Assembly (NCBI GenBank): GCA_000320545.1
Contig: ADNK01000546.1
Location: 5,001-68,520, forward strand
Length of the DNA: 63,520 nucleotides
Origin: Bigelowiella natans CCMP2755
Lineage: Eukaryota; Cercozoa; Chlorarachniophyceae
Direction: 5' to 3'
Of this stretch, positions 55,358-63,520 are shown piece after piece (the first letter of the stretch is position 1; each line of letters opens with the position of its first letter). Both the position numbers and the translations under genes were made by a program. The notes under the pieces were generated by a model. It did not search any database. It had not been told where the DNA came from and saw only the letters and a program-made list of their open reading frames with translations.

Positions 55358-56578
55358 CTCTCCTTGCGCTTGAGCTAGTGGTTTGCCCATCATCGAAGAA
55401 ATATCCTGGGCGATCTCCTCCTTACGTTGCTGATAAAGGTGTGTGGACGACGTTTTACGTCATATATTCGGAAGGGGGGAAGGAGGAGGAGGAGGAGGAG
55501 GAGGAGGAGGAGGAGGAGGAGGAGGAAACACTCCCATAAAGAGCTTACCTTGAAATTTTCCATGAACTTTTGCACAACATCGATACCTGTGTGGAGGAGA
55601 AATTACGAGAGCGCAAGATGGTGAAAGGGTTGTGGTTGCGATTTTATGTCCTCAATTGCATACATGTCATGTTACATAGTATGATATTATGATATCGAAG
55701 GAATTTCGCCTCTCCTGTCAATTTTATCCTCCCTGATGCACCGAGGTCGCATTCATATACATATACGATGTTTCTGCACATGCATAGCGATCTCGCTACA
55801 CTAACTTATAGAATCCCAACAAATGATATAGCTCCGTACAATTTATGTGAATATGCAGCGGTTCTACGTGTTCATCATCATCGTCATCATCATTATCTTC
55901 TTCTTCATCATCCTATGATACACGCATTACGATGGTCAAGGCTTGTCTTTGCCCACTCCTCCTGGATCTTTAGACACATCAATTCACCCGTAAGAAACAC
56001 TAACGCGACCACTGGATACACAATCTTACACATGCAGGTATATGAATCAATACATATATCAATACTTACGCGCGTACACATGCGTATGCACATCAAAATA
56101 CAGAGACACCAATGCATGGTTGTATATCTTATTATACGAAAAATTCTTCCAGCTGTGCACACCTTCGAACCTTCGTCAACCATTGCTAGCCCCGTCTGGC
56201 CAGTAGAATAATAATACACAACAATTTCGTCAGAGAATGCTGTCGCTGGTATGCCCCCAGCCCCCACCATTTGCATCTATGCTACTTCAATGAAGTACGC
56301 CAAGCCTTCCATGGAAGCCATTACCTTTTGGTCCACCGTAGAGATGCTGCAGTGGATCTCCGACGTATACGGATTATCCACGTTGATCACAGAAGAGGAG
56401 GAAGAAAATCGCTTCAGCTGAAAAGATGTTCCAACCTGCAGCATTACACTTCAACGGACGTTTTCATCGAGAAAATGACTATCGCATGATCTGCTAAATT
56501 TGTTAAAATTATTCCGGAACTTACTGGCAACTTTTGGGCAGCACGCCGCGAGCATTTCGAGGCCGTGATCGCTAACAT
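50186..56578 (-). CDS. NAD(P)-dependent aldehyde dehydrogenase, probably mitochondrial
   Basis: Oxidises an aldehyde to the acid. More than 20 short exons on the minus strand run from ATG 56578 to a stop at 50186. The N-terminus is rich in Arg, Ser and Ala with no acidic residue (M-L-A-I-T-A-S-K-C-S-R-R, later K-R-F-S-S-S-S), typical of a mitochondrial presequence. Motifs in order: V-D-N-P-Y-T-S-E-I-H; G-V-V-L-V-L-A-P-W-N-Y-P (near 54860); V-V-L-K-H-S-P-R-T; G-F-V-S-F-T-G-S-V (nucleotide site); E-L-G-G-K with the catalytic Glu (near 53650); G-Q-S-C-C-G-I-E-R with the catalytic Cys (near 52880); F-F-E-P-T-L; E-S-F-G-P-V-L (near 51420); R-C-D-Y-L-D-P-M-L-P-W; and a closing L-K-G-Y-H-F-K-L. The substrate cannot be told. 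Introns hold many microsatellites. Not every junction was closed; one donor (near 54607) may be GC-type. Confidence 0.85.
50400..50429. repeat. (TA)n and other microsatellites in aldehyde dehydrogenase introns
   Basis: (TA)n here. The same gene also carries (CA)n at 50701-50730 and 51233-51267, (GA)n at 50773-50811, (GAA)n at 51458-51495 and 52412-52443, (GAT)n at 52947-52975, (AT)n at 53168-53198, (CTC)n at 53300-53333, (GAA)n at 53502-53533, (ATG)n at 54050-54074, (TAC)n at 55319-55357 and (GGA)n at 55483-55526, all outside the recognised exons. Confidence 0.85.
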
Positions 56579-57376
56579 AACGATCGGGGAGGCCTACGAG
56601 GTACAAATACAAGCAAGTGTTTTTCAGCCACGCTCCACTAGATCAGTTAATTGTCAGAAAGGCAGGGGCGGGTGGCACGTGGCAGTCAACTTGCGTTTGA
56701 GGATACCTTTGGAGTTATTCTCCGATTACACTGTTTAAACTGTAAGGGCAGTATGGGATTGTCGCACACAATAAAACCCCTACAGTTGTGGTAAAATTAT
56801 CTGTCCTTCGATATTTCAGAACCTGCCCTTGATTCTACAATGACGACAAGGATTCCAACATTTTGGGAAAAATGTAGTCTATTTTCAAGTTCAATGTTGC
56901 TCGCCAGATCCACTGAAATTGCACTCAGGAAGTCGCAGTCGCATTATTGCCGCTTGTCATACCGTTTCAGAACTTCACAACAGCTCACAGGACACTGATC
57001 CAGAAATCATCATCACTTCGGTGAGGTAATGAATAGTAAATATGGATGAGCTATCTTCACTGCTACTTGATAACTTCCGTTGACCATGACATCGTTCTCA
57101 GCCTAGTGGCGACCTTAGCTGTGACAGCTATCTCTGCCACTCAACGCACAATCCAGGGATCGACTGGAAGATTAAGGTAGATATTTTCGAATAGAAGAGG
57201 CCAGGGAGAGGCGGGGTTCAGAAATAACCGGGAGATTTCTGTCTTTTGAAAGCATGGTAGAAGGGATTTGATTCCATTCCAAAATGATATAGCGCAACAT
57301 ATTTTTTTGTACAGGACCAACAAAAGTACGTCTTCGGACGATTCAAACTTATACTTCTGATATATCACCGGCTCAC
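56579..57376. other. Divergent 5'-5' gap between aldehyde dehydrogenase and LRR protein
   Basis: About 800 bp with no supported exon. A frame at 57141-57368 (-) has no family features. Probably both promoters. No CTAG-rich block. Confidence 0.4.
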
Positions 57377-60300
57377 ATGTTGCCGAACCTTCCCGTCTCT
57401 ATGAGCTCCTTACTCACTCCAACTGTGCTGCTCTTTGCTTCTCTACTAAACCAAACTTCCGGTGCAATTTCTCAGAGCGAACAAGCAGCTCTTCGGAAGT
57501 TTTATTTGGCACTGGGAGGGGATGGTTGGTACGATAATAGTGGCTGGACGGGTTTGTTTAACACATCAGAATACAAAGACCCGTGCCAGTTTCATTCGAG
57601 TTGGGGGGTGGGGATAAATAGCTGCAATGCAGACAATACAAGCATCACAGGGCTCTCAGTGACCAAGCCGAACAACCTAAGCGGGACAATTCCCACGGAG
57701 ACCATTATTGGACTACCCAATTTAACAAATTTTGCAATAAACAGTCAACCACAAGTAAGCGGTTCAATCCCGGAAGCCCTAATCTGCGGCACCCAAGCAG
57801 CAGAGTCGATGGAATATATCTCACTTGACCTAAATTCTCTATCCGGATACCTGCCATCCCAGACGTGCTTCGCCAGCCGCTCAAGCGATGCGCAGCTGGG
57901 TTTCTTTTCCGCCGACGACAACCAAATATCGGGGATGATCCCAGAGGGTCTAGTGTGTGGTAACCCGGCCACGGATCGGATAGAGGTGATACGTGTTGAT
58001 AGAAATCTTCTATCAGGAACCCTGCCTTCCGATAAGTGTCTTAGCAATCGATCAAGTGATGCGGTCCTAGACTGGTTCTCCGCGGTTAATAATCGCATAT
58101 CGGGGACGTTTCCGGAAGGAATAATGTGCGGCAACCTGGCCGCAGAAAGGATGCAGCGCCTCGAGCTTTCAGATAACGCCCTGTCAGGGACCTTCCCTTC
58201 CGAGACGTGCCTCGCCAGTCGGTCAGGCGGTCCAGGCATAAATGCTCTTTACGCCCAAAATAACCAGATATCGGGAACCTTTCCAGTGGGGCTCGTGTGC
58301 GGCAACCCAGTCACGGAAAATATGTTGGACCTCTTTCTTCATACCAACGCTCTCTCAGGGACCCTACCATCTGAGAGATGCCTTGCCAAGCGGTCAAATG
58401 CCGCGAAATTGCGTATCTTACGCGCCAACAATAACACGATAACAGGGACGATCCCGGAGGGGCTATTGTGCGGCAACCTGGCCGCAGAAAGGATGCTGGA
58501 CCTCTCCCTTCACAACAACGCCCTGTCAGGAACCCTGCCAACCGAGACTTGCCTCGCCCAACGGTCAAACGATTCGGTCCTTACGAGGTTCGCCGTACAA
58601 GATAACAAGATATCGGGGACGATCCCGGAAGGGTTGGTGTGTGGCAGCCCAGTTGCAGATCGGATGGATCGTCTAGACCTTAGTGCCAACGCCCTATCAG
58701 GGACCCTGCCATCTGAGGTGTGCCTTGTCAGCCGATCAACCAACGCAGCTCTGCGCGTTTTTCGCGTCTCCGAGAACCAAATATCGGGGACGATCCCAGA
58801 GGGGTTAGTATGCGGTAACCTGGCTGCAGATCGGATGGAGGAGCTCCGTGTTCATTCCAATGCCCTCTCAGGAACACTACCGTCCGAGGCGTGTCTCGCC
58901 AATCGGTCGAGCGATGCGGCCCTGAGTTATCTCCGCACCCAAGAGAACCGGATATCGGGAACGATCCCAACATCTCTCATTTGTGGGTCACGGAACCCTT
59001 TGCGGGTGGCAATTTTGAGCAAATGTCAGCTGTCTGGTACAGTGTCGAATTGTAGAGGAAATGAAGGAGCCAACACGAATCTCACGATTTTAGACCTGAG
59101 TGAGAACAATCTATCAGGCTCTGTTCCTGATATGGAAAGGTGGATTAACCTGCAAGTCTTGTCACTGAATAGAAATGGTAAATTAGGAGGATCGCTAAAT
59201 GGTCTGCCTCCGACATTGAGATATCTGGTGCTAGAAGGATCCAACCTAGAGGGAAACATCGAACGATTAGGATATCTAACGGAGCTGGAAAAGGTATATA
59301 TGGCCGGAAATTACCTGAGCGGAACGCTTCCGAGCAGCATATTTCGCAACAATCGCAATCTGAAAGAGATCGTCTTGTCGCACAACACATTGAGCGGTAG
59401 CCTTCCAGATGCCGTGGGGGGTGCAAAGAATCTTAGCAAGCTGTTGCTCGATAGCAACCGAATCAATGGTCGCCTCCCCGACCGACTAGCCAGCGTGTTG
59501 AATGGCCTGAAGGACATAAGCCTTGAATTGAACGAGATGTCTTGTGATGTGCCTCAGCCGCTAAAATCCTGGCCCTCTGCTGATTCAGATACGGTCGAGA
59601 TTCTCCAAGGCAATATATTTGGGTGCAATGGGATTGGTGCCCTTCGAAAGATTGACAGCGATGGCGACTCATATGTCTGTGGGAATGAAGCATATTTGGT
59701 GCCTTTTGGGGTTTCGGTGGCATTGTTGGCCATTATTATCATCCTAGGTTTCATCATGGCCTTCATCCGTCTTTATTATGGCGTTCCGCAGAATTTTGTA
59801 CTTGCACGGTTGAGAGTTGTATTTGTATGGTTGTTTAGCGACAGTGAATCGTATCTCCAGCTAGCTACATTGGGACTGAGTCGGCTGGCAATGCTGCTCG
59901 TTGGGATTTCGGTGCTGAGCTTGACCATCGCCATGCCAATCTACAAATCAGCAGACTCTCGAATAGAGTGCCAGTACATGAATAAGATGTCCCTGGCGTT
60001 TGTGCAAAAGTCTGATGGTATCGGCACATATTCAATAGCGTGGGTGGTCACCACGCTTCTCATCACATCCTTAGCAGGTGTTAATCTTGTTTTGTGGAGA
60101 TCACGACGAAGGTATGATCTCGCACCGAATATTACTGAAGAGAAATTTGGCGACCTACAGCTCACCCAAGATCTCACCTTCAACTCGGACGTTTTGCAGT
60201 CAAGTTGTGCTTTGGAGGCGAAGGAGGTGAAGGATGTGAAGGAGCCAGTCGTAAATTTCAATCCCACCGAATACACGCGCTTGGAGGGGATGAAAGACAA

Positions 60301-61420
60301 TGAGATAAATGCTACAATGAAATCTTTTGTAACGAGGCTTGGCTATGTAGCGAAGGCTACGATACTACTCATGTTGTTCCTTTTGCTGTTTGGGCTGATT
60401 TTTTCGACAAGTGCGGCTCAAGTAGCATCTGATGCTTCAACACAAATAAACCAGACATACAAACAGCTTCTGACGTTTGCTCTTGCTGCGGCCCACGTCA
60501 TTTTATCTCTAATTTTACCGATATTCGTCGATAGTATCATCTCGCTTTATTCATTGTGGTTTCGAGGGGGGTGGGCACCAGAAGAGAGCTCGACCTTCGC
60601 TTTAATTTTGAACACGATGTTGAGCACAACTCTCAACATACTTGCCCCAATTGGTTGCGAGTCTTTTATCTCTCCATCTTGCCTAAAACCATTGATTAAA
60701 ACAGCTAAATCGTATCCGTCTAGTCCCATTGAAACTGGCGTCTGTTCAAGCTTTCTAATCCACGCAGTTACGGGAGAGATATTGGGATGTGATGAGTATT
60801 TGGTCCTAGAGACAGGGTCATACACCCCTCCATTCCACTTTCGAGCAGACTACTGCACCTCACAGCTCGTGCGAGTGTTCGCACCCTTCTTTATTTCTAT
60901 GGTGCTGCAAATGCTGATTGCCCCCTTTTTTCTGAATTTAGCCCCCTTTATCTGGGCCGACCCTTTATCACAGTATGGTTCGCTGTTAGGAGATTTTCGT
61001 TACGCAATATGGCCCATTTTGACAGTCAAACTCAAACCAAGGGAACTCGTCCGAGTTGCGAGCAGCATCGTTCATTTTGGCTATGCCGAACAGCTACTTC
61101 TTCTTGGTGTGATGCTGACCATGGGAATAGCTGCGCCACTGGTAGCAGCTGCAGTGGCTTTTGTGTCGATTGCGTTAGCATTTCACTACGCGAACATGCT
61201 GTTGACCATTCACAGTTGTATCGCTGGGAATGAGAAGGCGAGGAAGCTCCTCCACGGGACAAATTTTGAGGTAATGCCTTTGTATCCATTTGCTTCCCCT
61301 TGCCTTGGAGCACTGCTATTTTGGGGGCTATTCGGTTGGTACGGGCTGAATTTGGCTGGAAAGTTGGAATGTACGCTGTTTTGTCATGCGTTCTTATACT
61401 TATGGGTTACACATGGTTGA
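57377..61420 (+). CDS. Intronless leucine-rich-repeat protein with C-terminal multi-pass membrane domain
   Basis: 1347 codons in one exon. A signal peptide (V-L-L-F-A-S-L-L) is followed by the N-terminal LRR cap A-L-R-K-F-Y-L-A-L-G-G-D-G-W. Residues about 120-550 are seven 57-residue units, each two plant-type LRRs (I-S-G-T-I-P-E-G-L-V-C-G-N and N-A-L-S-G-T-L-P-S-E...C-L-A). More irregular LRRs run to about residue 760 (L-S-G-T-L-P, L-S-G-S-L-P). The rest has about nine membrane helices, from near residue 775 (V-S-V-A-L-L-A-I-I-I-I-L-G-F-I-M) to the end. No kinase or known channel motif was recognised. This suggests a surface sensor or channel with an extracellular LRR arm. The C-terminus may be cut short or continue, since an overlapping frame runs on to 61533. 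Confidence 0.8.
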   Translation: MLPNLPVSMSSLLTPTVLLFASLLNQTSGAISQSEQAALRKFYLALGGDGWYDNSGWTGLFNTSEYKDPCQFHSSWGVGINSCNADNTSITGLSVTKPNNLSGTIPTETIIGLPNLTNFAINSQPQVSGSIPEALICGTQAAESMEYISLDLNSLSGYLPSQTCFASRSSDAQLGFFSADDNQISGMIPEGLVCGNPATDRIEVIRVDRNLLSGTLPSDKCLSNRSSDAVLDWFSAVNNRISGTFPEGIMCGNLAAERMQRLELSDNALSGTFPSETCLASRSGGPGINALYAQNNQISGTFPVGLVCGNPVTENMLDLFLHTNALSGTLPSERCLAKRSNAAKLRILRANNNTITGTIPEGLLCGNLAAERMLDLSLHNNALSGTLPTETCLAQRSNDSVLTRFAVQDNKISGTIPEGLVCGSPVADRMDRLDLSANALSGTLPSEVCLVSRSTNAALRVFRVSENQISGTIPEGLVCGNLAADRMEELRVHSNALSGTLPSEACLANRSSDAALSYLRTQENRISGTIPTSLICGSRNPLRVAILSKCQLSGTVSNCRGNEGANTNLTILDLSENNLSGSVPDMERWINLQVLSLNRNGKLGGSLNGLPPTLRYLVLEGSNLEGNIERLGYLTELEKVYMAGNYLSGTLPSSIFRNNRNLKEIVLSHNTLSGSLPDAVGGAKNLSKLLLDSNRINGRLPDRLASVLNGLKDISLELNEMSCDVPQPLKSWPSADSDTVEILQGNIFGCNGIGALRKIDSDGDSYVCGNEAYLVPFGVSVALLAIIIILGFIMAFIRLYYGVPQNFVLARLRVVFVWLFSDSESYLQLATLGLSRLAMLLVGISVLSLTIAMPIYKSADSRIECQYMNKMSLAFVQKSDGIGTYSIAWVVTTLLITSLAGVNLVLWRSRRRYDLAPNITEEKFGDLQLTQDLTFNSDVLQSSCALEAKEVKDVKEPVVNFNPTEYTRLEGMKDNEINATMKSFVTRLGYVAKATILLMLFLLLFGLIFSTSAAQVASDASTQINQTYKQLLTFALAAAHVILSLILPIFVDSIISLYSLWFRGGWAPEESSTFALILNTMLSTTLNILAPIGCESFISPSCLKPLIKTAKSYPSSPIETGVCSSFLIHAVTGEILGCDEYLVLETGSYTPPFHFRADYCTSQLVRVFAPFFISMVLQMLIAPFFLNLAPFIWADPLSQYGSLLGDFRYAIWPILTVKLKPRELVRVASSIVHFGYAEQLLLLGVMLTMGIAAPLVAAAVAFVSIALAFHYANMLLTIHSCIAGNEKARKLLHGTNFEVMPLYPFASPCLGALLFWGLFGWYGLNLAGKLECTLFCHAFLYLWVTHG
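57755..58975 (+). repeat. 171-bp coding tandem repeats (about seven) in the LRR gene
   Basis: The core around ATATCGGGGACGATCCCGGA recurs near 57927, 58098, 58269, 58440, 58611, 58782 and 58950, a regular 171-bp step equal to 57 codons. DNA identity is high, indicating recent duplication or gene conversion. Confidence 0.85.
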
Positions 61421-62705
61421 ATTGTTATCAACCACGTGCATCTAGATTGAGTGGTACAACATTCTCTGAATTGAACTTGTTACAAATGCGCACGTCACAC
61501 ATCACACGTGCATTGTCTAGGTTATGGTCTTGATGATTATAGACACAGTGTTGAATATTAGTTGTTCATTACGTTGCGATGATCTAGGCATGCACACAAT
61601 CAAATGCAAATATTGGCAGCACAGTCGAACTTGCAAAGTCAAATCTTGTTGAAATCACCGCGTGTACCTATTTAAATCTAAGCATTATCAGCCTTCGCTT
61701 AATTAAATGATGAAAAATAGTGCACAACATGTAGAGGGACTTTCAAATGATGTTGAAAACATAAAGGTACATGCGGATGCAACTAACAATAGAAAATCGA
61801 ATCATCCCAAGTCTTGCACCCTGGAACCGCTATAAGCACGTGCAACTGTCACTGCACGTCACAGCAAATCTAAGTCACAAATGGTTCTGAATTTTTTAGC
61901 GCAGCATCTTGCTGCATGCCATAATGCCACATCGCATGTTGCATCAATGCCTCCTGCTAATAAACAACAAAGGTCTCATGACAGCCTGTCGTGCGTTCCC
62001 GCCCTGCACTGCTTACAGTGCGCATTGCAGGCAATGCTGCGACGTGCATGCGCCGCGCCGCGCGATTGCAATACACACATGCTGTGCTAGAACAACTTGT
62101 ACAAGGATTTATTTGCTGCACGTATGCAGTAGAGTCATGAAAGAAAAAGCACATGTGTACGTATTGAAGTAAGCACACATGAACACAGTTGTGCACATGC
62201 ATTGCACGCGCATGTACACAGGTCTCTAGCTTAGCACGTGCCAGCGAATAATTCAAAAATGGCACGACGACATAAATAAGCTGAGGTCATCATGCGGCCT
62301 AGCAGCTAGGTATCATGCAGACACTCGCATTATAATAGACACAGCAATACACTATATATATTATATATATTGTGTATTGCATGTCTATCATAAGTATACC
62401 TTGAAATTTCATGGACTGCCTTGTGTGTTGCACGCTCAACAACATCAATCCATTCATCTCAATTTGGGATCATCGATGTGCACAAAGCTAGGCTCTTCAT
62501 TACACATGCACAAACAACAAGCTTCTTGCATGCATGAGCTGTGCACAACAATGTCATTCGTCCCATCGTGTAATTACACCGCCCGCTAAACATGTGCACT
62601 TAATCAAGTCGTGCATAACCCTGCGCGTGCATTGTGCAAATCCATTGACGTGATTGATCATGCTTCAAGTAACTCTTGATATCCTTGATGCATGTGACAT
62701 GCACT
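61421..62705. repeat. Convergent 3'-3' gap rich in TGCA/GCATGC words
   Basis: Between the 3' ends of the LRR gene and the orphan ORF. GCATGC, TGCATGCA, CACGTG and TGCGCGC-type words are dense over about 61580-62660, with fewer CTAG than other blocks. It contains an inverted repeat at 62344-62380. No gene is supported. Confidence 0.55.
62344..62380. repeat. AT-rich inverted repeat (hairpin)
   Basis: Arms GCAATACAC and GTGTATTGC around an alternating TA core. The outer sequence (ATAGACAC upstream, TGTCTAT downstream) extends the pairing imperfectly. Confidence 0.75.
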
Positions 62706-63278
62706 CTACTTGGACAGATACGGTCCATATTTGTCAGGGTATCGTTTAACACGCTTACTTCTTCTTCTTGTATTGACCTCTTTGACTTCGAATAAACGTG
62801 AGATCGTGCGAGTACAATTACTGCGACGTTTTCTCCTTTCTCTCTTAACTTTTGTGTGCACGATGCTCCTTGTATCTGGTGAACTCACTGAACCCACTAC
62901 ATTATCTGCCTCTTCAATGACATTTAACAAAAGCGATTCAGCCATTCTCACCCCCCTTTCAATGTTGTGAATGTGAAGAAGGAGAGCTTTAACTCCATTC
63001 TGTGTCGGTAACCCCTTTGCTTGATCAATGAAATCCCACAAATGCGACTCGGCTAATGCCGCCTCTCCCTTGATGACACGGAGAAGAACAACTTTGAGTC
63101 TCTTCAGTTTCTCCAAAAGTGGCGATTTGGCATCCCTTTGATTTGCTTCCATGTTGTTATGTCCTCGTCTCCTAATAGGGGGGGGGTTGAGTTGTGTTGC
63201 TTCCTCATCATTAGCTGTTGTGGAATTTTGGATATTGCCTGCTGCATGTGACGCGCTATACTTTTTGCACAGTGTCAC
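62706..63278 (-). CDS. Orphan basic protein, single exon
   Basis: 190 codons from ATG 63278. The middle is helical and charged (K-L-K-R-L-K-V-V-L-L-R-V-I-K-G-E), and the C-terminal part is very basic, with K-R-E-R-R-K-R-R and K-R-V-K-R-Y ahead of the last P-D-K-Y-G-P-Y-L. I recognise no family. Possible readings are a lineage-specific DNA-binding protein, the remains of a mobile-element protein, or the 3' exon of a longer gene. Length and biased composition argue against chance, but not strongly. Confidence 0.45.
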   Translation of the reverse strand: MTLCKKYSASHAAGNIQNSTTANDEEATQLNPPPIRRRGHNNMEANQRDAKSPLLEKLKRLKVVLLRVIKGEAALAESHLWDFIDQAKGLPTQNGVKALLLHIHNIERGVRMAESLLLNVIEEADNVVGSVSSPDTRSIVHTKVKRERRKRRSNCTRTISRLFEVKEVNTRRRSKRVKRYPDKYGPYLSK

Positions 63279-63289
63279 GTCTCATCTTC

Positions 63290-63520
63290 CATTACTCGCA
63301 AGTTGTTGCAAATTAACCAGATACATGCGGCATCGAAATGATGCTGCATGGCGGATGTGCTGTCTAGCTGCATGCGCTGTGTAGCTAGACAGCAGATTCA
63401 GGGTACGCACACTGTGACTAGATGCATGCATACATACAGTCAACCGCCAACATGATTTATGATTCAGATGATGATTATGCGTGGCATCTGGACATTTAGA
63501 CATGTCTTATGTCTATTATT
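63290..63520. repeat. CTAG/GCATGC-rich sequence at the right edge
   Basis: CTAGCTGCATGC, TAGCTAGACAG and ACTAGATGCATGCATAC occur at 63363-63432. It resembles the 3' blocks elsewhere and may belong to a gene beyond the window. Confidence 0.5.

Noticed and set aside
57745-61313. Antisense ORFs under the LRR gene
   Set aside because: Mirror the 171-bp repeat period; shadow frames of the real gene.
1-63520. CRISPR arrays, bacterial operons, tRNA or rRNA genes
   Set aside because: Regular repeats are microsatellites or coding repeats. No spacer structure, Shine-Dalgarno-led gene series, tRNA cloverleaf or rRNA motif was seen.

Overview
This is a nuclear segment of a eukaryote, most likely a protist or alga; the lineage cannot be fixed from the sequence. 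The genes are split by many short GT-AG introns (52 to several hundred bp) with exons as small as 15 bp. Microsatellites are very dense, base composition is moderate, one Ty3/gypsy-type LTR retrotransposon is present, and no bacterial operon features are seen. Exon chains below were spliced by hand. Where I state that phases close, every junction keeps frame to a stop codon.

Layout, left to right: possible exons of an unknown gene (1-1680, -); an actin-type N-acetyltransferase (2071-4567, -); an iodotyrosine deiodinase (5078-7364, +); an eIF4E (7973-9690, -, 5' end unresolved); a thioredoxin-like domain apparently fused to the ribonucleotide reductase small subunit (10980-12982, +); a KIAA1143/DUF4604 protein (14721-15785, +); a cyclin Y-like protein (16909-18262, -); a 110-residue SH3 protein (18389-18941, -); a small two-helix membrane protein (19435-20443, +); an IKS1-type membrane kinase (20928-27809, -); a kinesin-4 with a long tail carrying three p25-alpha motifs (29543-38317, -); the retrotransposon (39176-45461, coding on -); a protein with three PC4-like modules (45939-47145, -); a two-PSI-module membrane protein (47933-49265, +); an aldehyde dehydrogenase with more than 20 exons (50186-56578, -); an intronless LRR and multi-pass membrane protein (57377-61420, +); and an orphan ORF (62706-63278, -).

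Two organisational patterns stand out. Genes are mostly divergent or convergent. Every convergent 3'-3' gap, and most other gene 3' flanks, carries a block rich in self-complementary words (CTAG, GCATGC, TGCA, GCTAGC), while the divergent 5'-5' gaps largely lack them. Microsatellites instead cluster in introns and in low-complexity coding tails, and two minus-strand introns begin with a (CT)n run directly at the splice donor.

The genes do not form one pathway. They are housekeeping functions (translation initiation, dNTP synthesis, microtubule motor, actin acetylation, transcription, cell cycle, aldehyde oxidation) mixed with three membrane or surface proteins. The strongest candidates for undescribed biology are the thioredoxin-R2 fusion, the kinesin-4/p25-alpha combination, the triple PC4 protein, the PSI/His-rich receptor-like protein, the retroelement that appears to have moved with an internal third LTR, and the CTAG-rich 3' boundary blocks.
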